This document shows, in pieces, positions 39,160 through 46,713 of a stretch of DNA of 64,000 nucleotides. Position 1 is the stretch's first letter. The number at the start of each line of letters is the position of its first letter. The stretch lies in NCBI GenBank assembly GCA_963820965.1, contig CAWGCC010000021.1, forward strand, positions 124,001-188,000. Direction: 5' to 3'. Source of the stretch: DATEDA01 sp963820965. Its GTDB lineage: Bacteria; Pseudomonadota; Gammaproteobacteria; Burkholderiales; SG8-39. Position numbers and translations under genes: made by a program. The notes under the pieces were generated by a model. That model saw only the letters and a list, made by a program, of their open reading frames with translations. It was not told where the DNA came from and made no database searches.

Positions 39160-40079
39160 CAGGCCCCCCTCTCCTTCAGCGGGATTCCCAGAGCTTCGAG
39201 GCCCTGCCGCTCGGACTCGACCGCCTCCTCGTCGAAGCGGAAGTACGAGCGTGGCGGCAGGATGCCCCAGACGTTCGACGCGTGGGTGTCGTCCGGCCAC
39301 TGGCGGGGCTCGTGATCGGGCTCGAGCTGCTCGACGTCGCAGAAGATCTCCACGAAAAGGTCCTCCTCCGGCACGCGCACGTAGCCGCTCAGGTTGCGCC
39401 CGAGACCGTGGCGGAGCGGGCCCCAGGCGAGCCAGCGGCCGTGCTGCGCCAGGTGGTCGAACGCGACTCGCATCTCGCCCCAGTCCACCATCTCCAGGGC
39501 GAGGTGGTGGAGGTGGACGAAGCTCTTGTCGACGAAGGCGAGCGCGTGGTGGTCGGCATTGACGTGGAACCAGACGCCGGCGTCGCCGAGCCGGTCTGTG
39601 ATTCGCATGCCGAGAACGTCGGTGTAGAAGGCTGTCTGGCCGTCGAGGTCGGCGGTGAGGAAGTTCGTGTGGCCGAGCTTGCGCGGACGGAAGGCGTGCA
39701 GCTCGGTGGTCGAGCGGGCGACGTCGGGCCAGGGCTCGTCCGCGGGCCGGTAGGGGACGAGCTGCACGCCGTTGCCCTCCGGATCGGCGAGGTGAAGGCC
39801 GTCGTCGCGACGCTCGTAGCCGACGCCGGAGCGCTCCAGGTGGGCGGCGGCGCCGTCGAGCGTGAGGCCGCGCGCGAGCTCGAAGGCGTGGTGGTCGAAG
39901 CCGGGGTCGGCGCCCTCGACGAGCTCGAGCGAGTAGGGCTCGTAACCGCAGCGGAGGACGGCCCGGCCGTCCTCGCGGCCACTCTCGGTCAGCCCGAACT
40001 GCACGCACCAGCGCGGAACGGCCTCGTCGAGGTCGGCAACCCGCAGGGCGACGTGATCGATGCGGCGGAGACCTAGCAT
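39159..40079 (-). CDS. VOC-fold extradiol ring-cleavage dioxygenase
   Basis: 306 residues with two glyoxalase-like modules, as in type I extradiol dioxygenases. Module 1: RRIDHVALRVADLDEAVPRW. Module 2 holds the metal site: KLGHTNFLTADLDGQTAFYTDVLGM (first His), FVHLHHLALEMVDWGEM (second His), and DLFVEIFCDVE (Glu). It probably cleaves the catechol made by the HpaB-like enzyme. First gene of the minus-strand operon; ATG at 40079 follows a short divergent promoter region shared with the CMD gene. Confidence 0.88.
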   Translation of the reverse strand: MLGLRRIDHVALRVADLDEAVPRWCVQFGLTESGREDGRAVLRCGYEPYSLELVEGADPGFDHHAFELARGLTLDGAAAHLERSGVGYERRDDGLHLADPEGNGVQLVPYRPADEPWPDVARSTTELHAFRPRKLGHTNFLTADLDGQTAFYTDVLGMRITDRLGDAGVWFHVNADHHALAFVDKSFVHLHHLALEMVDWGEMRVAFDHLAQHGRWLAWGPLRHGLGRNLSGYVRVPEEDLFVEIFCDVEQLEPDHEPRQWPDDTHASNVWGILPPRSYFRFDEEAVESERQGLEALGIPLKERGA

Positions 40080-40121
40080 CTACTCGCCGCGGCGAGGCGC
40101 CAAGCACGCCTCCGCCGCGAG

Positions 40122-40132
40122 TTGCATACAAT
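40122..40132 (+). promoter_or_regulatory. Putative -10 box overlapping a GntR-like operator
   Basis: TTGCATACAA (40122-40131) differs by one base from the TTGTATACAA dyad used by FCD-type GntR regulators, and the same bases contain TACAAT (40127-40132), a good -10 for the rightward gene whose start is at 40167. It lies in the only gap between the two divergent catabolic operons. Compare the palindrome at 43029-43048. Confidence 0.45.
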
Positions 40133-40166
40133 ATCCCGTTCTCGACCCGCACCGCAAGGAGGCCGT

Positions 40167-40538
40167 GTGACAGAGCAGCAGGAGCGGCGACAGCGCGGGC
40201 TCGCCCGGCTCGCGGAGCTCGGCGACGAGCCCGGCGGCGAGGAGTTTCTCGCCCGCATGGGCGACCTGGGGGACTGGCTCGTCGACTTCGTCTTCGGCGA
40301 CGTGCACGCGCGGCCCGGCCTGGGCGCGCGCGAGCGCGAGCTGATCATTCTTGCCGCGCTCACGACCCTGGGCAGCTCGGATCCGCAGGTGCGGGCCCAC
40401 GTGCGCGCGCTCCGCGCGATCGAGGTTCCGTACCTGGAGATCGAGGAGGCGATCCTGCAGACGGCGCCCTACGCCGGCTTCCCGCGGGCAATCAACGCCC
40501 TCAAGGTGCTGCGCGACGAGCAGGAGGCGGCGGCGTGA
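40167..40538 (+). CDS. Carboxymuconolactone decarboxylase (CMD) family protein
   Basis: 123 residues from GTG 40167, with AAGGAGG 4 nt upstream. All-helical CMD fold: GDWLVDFVFGDVHARPGLGARERELIILAALTTLGS, then VRAHVRALRAIEVPYLEIEEAILQTAPYAGFPRAINAL, matching PcaC-like proteins. There is no CxxC, so it is not an AhpD-type peroxidase. Its stop overlaps the GTG of the next gene (GTGA). Expected role: decarboxylation or isomerisation of a lactone or muconate-type intermediate. Confidence 0.85.
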   Translation: MTEQQERRQRGLARLAELGDEPGGEEFLARMGDLGDWLVDFVFGDVHARPGLGARERELIILAALTTLGSSDPQVRAHVRALRAIEVPYLEIEEAILQTAPYAGFPRAINALKVLRDEQEAAA

Positions 40539-41365
40539 AGGCCGTCCGCTACATCGCTCTGAGCGGCGACGTGCGGATCGGGGCGCTCGACGACGAGCGC
40601 GTCCGCGACGCGGGCCCGGCCGGGCCGCGCGGCTTCGTCCCGACGCCGGAGGCCTGGCAGGCCCTAGCGGCCGCCGACGGGCCCGAGCACGCCCTCGGCG
40701 ACGTCCGGCTCCTCCACCCGGTAGTCCCGGAGAAGATCCTCGCGATCGGCGTCAACTATCGCTCGCACGCCGAAGAGTCGGAGCTCGAGGTGCCGGAGGT
40801 CCCTGTCGTGTTCGCGAAGTGGGCCTCCTCGCTGATCGGCCCCGACGAGGAGATCGTCGTCCCGTTCGAGGAGACTCGGCCGGACTTCGAGGGCGAGGTC
40901 GGCGTCGTGCTCGGCGAGCGCGTCTACCGTGCCGACCAGGAGCAGGCCAGACGGGCGATCGGGGGGATCACCGCGATCCACGACGTCTCCGGCCGTCGCG
41001 CCCAGCTCGAGACGCCCCTGCGCCAGTTCACCCTCGGCAAGAGCTTCGACACGTTCGCGCCGCTCGGCCCGTGCATCGCCTCGCCGGACGGCTTCGACCT
41101 CGAGGACGTCCGCCTGACGACGACCGTCTCGGGCGAGCTCATGCAGGACGCCTCGACGAGCGACCTCGTCTTCGGCTTCGTCGATCTCATCGTCTACCTC
41201 TCGAAGGGCATGACCCTGGAGGCCGGCGAAGTGATCGCCACGGGGACGCCGGGCGGCGTCGGCGACTCGCGCGTCCCGCCGCGCTACCTCGTGGAAGGCG
41301 ACATCGTCGAGATAACGGTCGAGGGCGTGGGGACGCTCCGGAACCCGGTTCGGCTCGAGCGCTAG
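40535..41365 (+). CDS. Fumarylacetoacetate hydrolase (FAH) family enzyme 1
   Basis: 276 residues. FAH catalytic domain with KILAIGVNYRSHAEES, FAKWASSLIGP, the metal triad region DFEGEVGVVLGE, LGKSFDTFAPLGP and GEVIATGTPGGVG; N-terminal 70 residues form the small domain. Such enzymes hydrolyse or decarboxylate diketo acids or 2-oxo-hept-3-ene-dioates from meta-cleavage. GTG 40535 overlaps the CMD stop. The stop codon lies within a long palindromic element. Confidence 0.9.
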   Translation: MKAVRYIALSGDVRIGALDDERVRDAGPAGPRGFVPTPEAWQALAAADGPEHALGDVRLLHPVVPEKILAIGVNYRSHAEESELEVPEVPVVFAKWASSLIGPDEEIVVPFEETRPDFEGEVGVVLGERVYRADQEQARRAIGGITAIHDVSGRRAQLETPLRQFTLGKSFDTFAPLGPCIASPDGFDLEDVRLTTTVSGELMQDASTSDLVFGFVDLIVYLSKGMTLEAGEVIATGTPGGVGDSRVPPRYLVEGDIVEITVEGVGTLRNPVRLER

Positions 41366-41531
41366 AGGGTTGATAGGAAATTCCGCCGCCGCCGGGGGCG
41401 CTCCAGACCAAGCCGGGCCGTGCGGTCGTTCGCGGCGCGTAGCAGCGCTACGGGTCGCGGGCGAACGTGCTGATCCGGCGCCGTGTCTGGGGCGTCATCC
41501 GGCCCGGCGGAGTTTCACATCAGGCCTCTAG
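41362..41531. repeat. 170-bp long imperfect inverted repeat between convergent genes
   Basis: Termini are CTAGAGG and CCTCTAG. Inner matching arms include GAAATTCCGCCG against CGGCGGAGTTTC, CTCCAGAC against GTCTGGGG and GTTCGC against GCGAAC, with the centre GTAGC-AGC-GCTAC (41429-41443). The whole region can fold as one cruciform of about 75-80 nt per arm. The left terminus contains the TAG stop of the FAH gene. MITE-like element or large bidirectional terminator. Confidence 0.65.
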
Positions 41532-41534
41532 TTC

Positions 41535-42176
41535 CTACCGCTCCGGCGGATAGGCCGCGATGTGCTTGCGCGTCAGGCGCTCGGCGTGCGTGGCGCTGCC
41601 GGCCGCCACCGCCCCGACGATCGCCTCGTGCTCGTCGGCCCAGGCGAGCACCTGTGCCCGGTCGCGGGCCTGGCGAGCGAAGATCGGGACTCCGATCCGC
41701 GAGAGCCAGAGGAGCTCCGCGAACTGCGAGAGGTGAGGGTTGCCGCCCGCGGCGACCAGGACTAGGTGAAACTCGCGGTTGAGTGCGAAGCTCGCCGTCA
41801 CGTCGTCGGCGACGTCGCGCTGCCGGCGCACGATCTCACGCATGCGCTCGATGTCCCCGGGGTCGCGGCGTTCGGCCGCCATCCGGGCGGCGCCGGGCTC
41901 GAGCACCAGGCGCGCCCGCCAGGCCTGCTCCATGTCGCCGAACTCGCGCAGTGCGACGGTCGCGCCCCGGTTGGGGGCGAAGTCGACCAGCCCCTCGCTG
42001 ACGAGGCGCGCGAGCGCTTCGCGCAGCGGCGTCCGGGAGACCCCGAGCTCTTCGGCCAGCGCTTCCTGGCGCAGCCTGGAGCCCGGTGGGAGCTCGCCCG
42101 CGACGATTCGCTGGAGCAGCTCCTCATGGACCTGGTCGACGACGCTTCGGATCTCGAGCTGCCCGGCGTCCTTCAC
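41535..42176 (-). CDS. GntR-family transcriptional regulator, FCD subfamily
   Basis: 213 residues from GTG 42176, whose codon overlaps the preceding stop (GTGA). N-terminal winged helix: ELLQRIVAGELPPGSRLRQEALAEELGVSRTPLREALARLVSEGLVDFAPNRGATV. C-terminal FCD ligand domain with the metal-binding residues in ASFALNREFHLVLVAAGGNPHL and ADEHEAIVGAVAAG. Such regulators bind dicarboxylic or aromatic acids. It is cotranscribed with the FAH gene behind the perfect palindrome at 43029, so it probably represses its own operon and perhaps the divergent one. Confidence 0.92.
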   Translation of the reverse strand: MKDAGQLEIRSVVDQVHEELLQRIVAGELPPGSRLRQEALAEELGVSRTPLREALARLVSEGLVDFAPNRGATVALREFGDMEQAWRARLVLEPGAARMAAERRDPGDIERMREIVRRQRDVADDVTASFALNREFHLVLVAAGGNPHLSQFAELLWLSRIGVPIFARQARDRAQVLAWADEHEAIVGAVAAGSATHAERLTRKHIAAYPPER

Positions 42177-43026
42177 GGCGCACCCACCCGGCGCTCGGCT
42201 TCGTCCTCCGGAATGGCCAGGGCGACGTGGAGCGTGTTCGCCGTCACCTCCGGCTGCTCGCCGACTCGCTCGAGCTCGCGGTCGAGCTCGACGACCGGGT
42301 TCTCCAGGCGTCCGATCCCGTCCACCTCGACGGCCACGACGTCTCCGGGCTCGACCGGCCTCGAGTTCGCAGGCGTTCCGGTCAGAAGGACGTCTCCCGG
42401 CTCGAGGGTGATCAGGCGGGAGACGTCCGCGATCTGGTAGGCGAAGGAGAAGAGCAGGTCTCGGCCCGTGTGCCCCTCCTGGACGAGCTCGCCGTTCACG
42501 TAGGTGCGGAGAGTGAGGTCGTCGGGGTCGACCTCGTCGGCATCGACGAGCACGGGCCCGAGGGGGCAGAAGCCGTCTTGACCCTTGACCCGGAGCATCG
42601 AGCCGCGGTCGGCGTGCCGGAAGTCGTGGACGCCCCAGTCGTTGGCGATCGTGTACCCGCCGACGTAGCGAAGCGCGTCTCGCACGGAGGCGCCGAGACA
42701 CCGCTCGCCGATGACGACGGCGATCTCGCCCTCGTAGTTGAGGAAGCGACAGCCGGGCGGGCGGGCGACCGGAGCTCGATGGGCCGAGACAGAGCTCGGC
42801 GGCTTCAGAAAGTACGACGGCTCCACCGGGAGCCGCGCCATCCGGTACTCCTCGGCCCGGCTGCGGTAGGTGAGGTGCGTGGCGACGATCTTGGAGGGCT
42901 CGGCCGGCGCGAGGTAGCGCGCCTCATTCGCAGACACGGTCGATCCGTCCTTGCAGCCGGATGGCGTCGCCGGCAGGTGTGCCCCAGACTCCCTCGCCGT
43001 CCGATCTCGATGTGCACGCGACCCAT
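42173..43026 (-). CDS. FAH-family isomerase/decarboxylase 2, HpaG-like (N-terminal frameshifts)
   Basis: The main frame from SANEARYLAPAEPSKIVATHLTYRSRAEEY has PVEPSYFLKPPSSVSAH, FLNYEGEIAVVIGE (metal ligands), GGYTIANDWGVHDFRHAD, GFCPLGPVLV and PGDVLLTGTPAN, the HpaG (2-hydroxyhepta-2,4-diene-1,7-dioate isomerase / oxepin-type decarboxylase) pattern. Upstream, two one-base shifts (near 42930 and 42990) connect it to EGVWGTPAGDAIRLQGRIDR and to ATG 43026 (MGRVHIEIGRR), giving a normal small N-terminal domain. A GTG at 42937 is the start if the shifts are real. ATG 43026 lies 2 nt after the operator, so the transcript may be leaderless. Confidence 0.85.
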
Positions 43027-43028
43027 CT

Positions 43029-43048
43029 GACGAATGTATACATTCGTC
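43029..43048. promoter_or_regulatory. Perfect 20-bp palindrome, putative GntR operator over a leaderless promoter
   Basis: GACGAATGTATACATTCGTC is perfectly self-complementary with the TGTATACA core typical of FCD-type GntR sites. On the minus strand TATACAT can serve as a -10 box 7-8 nt before ATG 43026, the geometry of a leaderless actinobacterial promoter. Bound regulator would cover the -10. Confidence 0.75.
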
Positions 43049-43096
43049 GCCAGGATCACGGAGTCGGCTCCGGCGCAGGAACGGAAAGCGGCGTGC

Positions 43097-44685
43097 CTAG
43101 CTGCCGTTTCCCGAGTCCTCTGCGTGGTACGCGCCAGCAAGCGTCGCTCCTCGTCGCGCTTCGGGAAGAGGAAGAAGATGAGCGCCCCGCCGAGAAGGAC
43201 GGCGACGATCCCGGCGAGATAGGCCCACTGGTCGCCCTGGAGGAACGACGTCTTGGCCGCGGCGATGATCGTGTCGGCGTCCTGCGGGTGTTGCTGGGCG
43301 ATCGCCTCGGCGCCGTCGAAGGACTTCGTCAACTGGCTCTGGACGCTCTCGGAGACGTCCTTCCCCGACGCGGCGATCGCGGCCGACGCGGCGCTCGCGT
43401 AGCCCGCGGTGAGGAGCGCGCCGAAGATGGACTGCATGACCGCACCGCCCAGGTCGCGTTGCAGGTCGGCGGTGCCGGAGGCCATTCCGGCCCGCGTGAC
43501 GGGCACTGAGCCGGTCAGCGAGTGCGAGGCGGGCGTGCCCGCGAGCCCGACGCCGATCCCGACGAGGGCGTAGCCGAGCCCTACCTTCCAGTAGGAGATG
43601 TCCTCCTTCCAGAGGAGCAGCATCGCCAGGAAGCCGAGGAGGACGAAGACGTAGCCGAGCAGCAGCGTCGCCCGTGCTCCGTGAGCCTCGACGAGCTTCG
43701 CCGAGCGAGGCGCGACGAGCACCATGAAGAGCGCCGCCGGGATGATCGCGAGCCCTGCGTCGAGCGTGGAGTAGCCGAGCACGTTCTGGAGGAACTGCTG
43801 GCCGATGAACATCGCGCCCATGAGGGAGCCGAAGACGACGATTCCCGCGCAGGCCGCCACCCAGAAGACGCGCCGCCCGGCGACGTGGAGGTCGTACAGC
43901 GGGTTCGCGGCCCGTCGCTGCCGGAGGTAGAAGGCGGCCAGGCTGGCGAGCGCGACGACCGCGAGCCCGATCACCAGCGTGCCCTCGCTCGGGACGGGCG
44001 CAAAGTTGATCGCCAGGATCAGCGCCGCGACGAGGAGGACGGAGAGGATGCCGCCGAGGTTATCGACGGGGTCCGTCGTCTCGTTCACATGGGCCGGGAC
44101 GAGCAGCCACGCCAAGACGAGGGCGACGGCCGCGAGCGGGAGCGTGATCAGAAAGACCGAGCCCCACCAGAAGTGCTCGAGCAGGAGCCCCGAGAGCAGG
44201 GGGCCGAGGGCCGCGATGGCACCGCCGATGCCCGACCAGAGCGCGATCGACTTCGTGCGTGCCGGCCCCGACCAGAGCGCGGTGATCAGCGCCAGCGTCG
44301 TCGGGTACGCCATGCCCGCCGCGAGGCCGCCGCCGACGCGGGCGGCGAAGAGGACCTCGTCCGAGGGCGCGTAGGCGGCGAGCAGCGACATCGGGATCGC
44401 GAGCGCCGTGCCGAGGATGAGCATCAGCTTCCGCCCGTAGCGGTCGCCGAGCGCGCCGAGGTAGAGGACGGATGCCGCCAGGCCGAGCGAGTAGCCGACC
44501 GCGATCAGGTTCAGCGACACCTGGCCTGCGTCGAACGCCTCCCCGATCGACGGAAGCGCCACGTTGGCGACGGACAGGTTGAGGTTCGCGACCGCCGCGA
44601 CCAGGATGAGCGCGATCAGGATGAGCCCCGACCGCGCGGGAGCGCTCGGGGCGTTGCGCGGGGCGGCGTTCGTCGAGGCCGTCAA
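43097..44685 (-). CDS. DHA2-family MFS transporter (drug/H+ antiporter type; C-terminal frameshift)
   Basis: Fourteen-helix exporter family. Starts MTASTNAAPRNAPSAPARSG at 44685; motif A is GALGDRYGRKLMLI and motif C-like AAIAALGPLLSGLLLEHFWW. The frame as given runs past the expected end and on into antisense of the FAH gene, but one base earlier in a different frame it ends naturally HAEDSGNGS with TAG at 43097-43099, so a single shift near 43130 is likely. The last loop between helices 13 and 14 (KDVSESVQSQLTKSFDGAEA) is typical. Probably exports an intermediate or toxic phenol. Confidence 0.88.
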
Positions 44686-44689
44686 GGTA

Positions 44690-44709
44690 CGCGAGAGTAT
44701 CCTCTCGCG
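44690..44709. promoter_or_regulatory. Inverted repeat in the 25-bp gap between divergent genes
   Basis: CGCGAGAG and CTCTCGCG flank TATC. It fills the whole space between the MFS start (44685) and the VOC start (44711), so it is either a shared operator or shows that one of the starts is misplaced. Confidence 0.4.
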
Positions 44710-44710
44710 C

Positions 44711-45064
44711 GTGCATCTTGCCCTTTCGGTCCACGACGAGAACCGCTCGCGGCGCTTCTACGAGACCTACTTCGGCTTCGACGCCGAGCCTCCCGAGCGC
44801 ATGTCGGACGGCGTCCTCATGCTCTCCGACGCGGCCGGGTTCGCCCTTGCGCTCAAGGAGACCGACGAGCCGATCTCCCTGCCCGGCTTCCTGCATTTCG
44901 GGTTTCGCAGCGCCTCGAGCGCCGGCGAGGTGAGGGCCTTTCGGGATCGCCTCCGGCAGGACGGTGTGCCGATCGTGGAGGAGTGGGAGGAGCCCGGGTA
45001 CGTGAGCGTCAAGTGCCGCGATCCCGACGGCTACGTCATCGAGCTCGCCTGGGAGCCCGACTGA
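44711..45064 (+). CDS. VOC (glyoxalase/bleomycin-resistance) family protein
   Basis: 117 residues from GTG 44711: VHLALSVHDENRSRRFYETYFGFDAE, GFLHFGFRSASSAGEVRAFRDRLRQDGVP and GYVSVKCRDPDGYVIELAWEPD. The usual metal ligands of the fold are at least partly present (N-terminal His, C-terminal Glu). Single-module, so probably a dimer. No ribosome-binding site upstream, consistent with a leaderless message. Substrate unknown. Confidence 0.85.
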   Translation: MHLALSVHDENRSRRFYETYFGFDAEPPERMSDGVLMLSDAAGFALALKETDEPISLPGFLHFGFRSASSAGEVRAFRDRLRQDGVPIVEEWEEPGYVSVKCRDPDGYVIELAWEPD

Positions 45065-45074
45065 GGACCTCTAG

Positions 45075-45290
45075 CTAGAGCAGGATCTGCGCAGCCGTCT
45101 CGGGCGGGCAGCCGGCGCGGCCGAGCCGGACGGCGAGATGGAGGTCGACCTCGGAGCGAAGAGCCAGCTTGAGGGCGTTCCTCGCGTCGTAGCCCGCCGC
45201 CAGCAGGCTCTCGTGACGCCATGAGAACACCCGCTCCTCCTCGGTCTCCAGAGCGTCCAGCTCGTGCGCGATCGTGTCGAGTGCCGCCAT
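45075..45290 (-). CDS. Small acidic protein, function unknown
   Basis: 71 residues, MAALDTIAHELDALETEEERVFSWRHESLL to PPETAAQILL; predicted helical, no cysteine pair, no membrane segment. The block YDARNALKLALRSEVDLHLAVRLGRAGCPPETA looks conserved in pattern. Convergent with the VOC gene across the palindrome CTCTAGCTAGAG (45069-45080), which contains its stop. Confidence 0.55.
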   Translation of the reverse strand: MAALDTIAHELDALETEEERVFSWRHESLLAAGYDARNALKLALRSEVDLHLAVRLGRAGCPPETAAQILL

Positions 45291-45348
45291 CTGATCTCAC
45301 CAGATAGACGGCGCGCACGACGGATTTCTTCCCGCCAAGCCCTCCCGG

Positions 45349-46137
45349 CTATCTCCGCGTTCCGAGCACGAGCAGGTACTCCCGCGTGTGGACGATCTCT
45401 CCGTCGGCGCGGTAGTTCTGCTCGAAGAAGTCCACCCAGTCGCTGTGGAGCTCCTCGCGTCGATCGCCGAGCGAGTCCGCGAGCGTCTTCGTCGGGCCGT
45501 AGCTCGTGGAGAAGAGCTCCCAGTACTCCTCGCCGGAGGACACCCGCAGCGTGGACACGTGCTCGCTGAGCTCGAGCTCGAACGCCTCGCCGAGCAAATC
45601 GCGGACGTGCTCCTCGCCACCCCAGGCAAATGGGCTGCTTGGCGGCGGGGCAGGCTGATAGCGGGCCATCACCGCGAACATCCGGGCCAGCCCGCCTGTG
45701 GGCGTCCAGTTGGCCAGGGCGATCCGCCCGCCGGGCCGGGTGACCCGGGCGAGCTCGCCGGCGGTCGCCTCGTGGTCTGGCGTGAACATCACCCCACAGG
45801 TCGAGGAGACCTTGTCGAAGCTCGCGTCGGCCAGCTCGAGGCTCTCCGCGTCGCCCACGCGGTAGTCGATCTCGAGGCCGAGCTCGCCGGCGCGCTCCTG
45901 TGCGGTCGCGATCAGGGCCGGCGCCAGGTCGATACCGGTTACGTTCGCCCCGGCGGACGCGGCCCGCTCGGCGACGGCGCCGGTGCCGCACGCGAGGTCG
46001 AGCCAGTTGTCTCCGGGGGCGGGAGCCAGGCGCTCGACCACCACCTCATGGATGTCGCTGATCGTCTCGGTGATCCGCTGGTACGGCCCGGTTCCCCAAA
46101 CCACGCTCTGCTTTGCCTTGAGCTCCTCGAATCCCAT
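45349..46137 (-). CDS. Class I SAM-dependent methyltransferase (UbiE/small-molecule type)
   Basis: 262 residues, single domain: NWLDLACGTGAVAERAASAGANVTGIDLAPALIATAQ (SAM loop and acidic ribose-binding residue), YRVGDAESLELADASFDKV, GELARVTRPGGRIALANWTPTGGLARMF, and a C-terminal cap. The WTPTGGLARMF block recurs in phthiotriol/phenolic small-molecule methyltransferases of actinobacteria. Acceptor unknown; it stands alone between small genes. Confidence 0.85.
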   Translation of the reverse strand: MGFEELKAKQSVVWGTGPYQRITETISDIHEVVVERLAPAPGDNWLDLACGTGAVAERAASAGANVTGIDLAPALIATAQERAGELGLEIDYRVGDAESLELADASFDKVSSTCGVMFTPDHEATAGELARVTRPGGRIALANWTPTGGLARMFAVMARYQPAPPPSSPFAWGGEEHVRDLLGEAFELELSEHVSTLRVSSGEEYWELFSTSYGPTKTLADSLGDRREELHSDWVDFFEQNYRADGEIVHTREYLLVLGTRR

Positions 46138-46176
46138 CCGTGCTCCCTTCGTTCGACCCTCGTAGTATTCCCGTCC

Positions 46177-46713
46177 CTAAACGTCGCGGATCGCGCCGAC
46201 GGCGAGGGCAACCCCGGCGGCGACCTCCAAGGCGCCGAGCAGTCGGCCTCCCGCCGCGAGAAGCGCATCGGCGCGCGGGCCGCGGTGAACCAGTGTGGCG
46301 GCGAGAGCGAGCCCAAAGGCGACGCCGAGCGCCCCCACGGCCGCCGCTTCGACGTCGTCGCCGCCGGCCGCGATCGCGAGCGCCACGACTCCCGGGGTCA
46401 GCAGCAGCGGAAACGCGACCGGAACCACCGCCGACAGGAGGCCGGCGAGCTCGGGCTCCGCCCCCGGCCGAGCGAAGAACAGGGCCCTGGCGCCCTCGAG
46501 CGCGAGGACGAGCGCGGCCCCCAGGCGGAAGCTCTCGGGGCTGACGTCGAGTGTTTCGAGAAGCGTGCCGCCGAGCGCTGCGATTCCCGCGATCGCGCCG
46601 AGCGCGAGGAGCGCGCCGAGGGCGACGGCGGCCCGACGCTCCGGCAAGACCAGCCGCAGGCGGCACGGGTTGACCGCGGACACGAACGCGAAGACGAGGA
46701 ACGCGAAGGTCAT
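46177..46713 (-). CDS. MarC-like polytopic membrane protein
   Basis: 178 residues with about six hydrophobic segments. FAFVSAVNPCRLRLVLPE near the N-terminus and VVPVAFPLLLTPGVVALAIAAGGD in the second half fit the internal NP ... PGV pattern of the MarC (UPF0056) family, in which the two halves are inverted repeats. MarC function is unknown; earlier drug-efflux claims are not established. ATG 46713 overlaps the stop of the toroid gene upstream by 4 nt. Confidence 0.55.
   Translation of the reverse strand: MTFAFLVFAFVSAVNPCRLRLVLPERRAAVALGALLALGAIAGIAALGGTLLETLDVSPESFRLGAALVLALEGARALFFARPGAEPELAGLLSAVVPVAFPLLLTPGVVALAIAAGGDDVEAAAVGALGVAFGLALAATLVHRGPRADALLAAGGRLLGALEVAAGVALAVGAIRDV

Noticed and set aside
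43522..45078. Plus-strand open frame of 518 codons
   Set aside because: Antisense to the MFS exporter; acidic/basic low-complexity composition without motifs.
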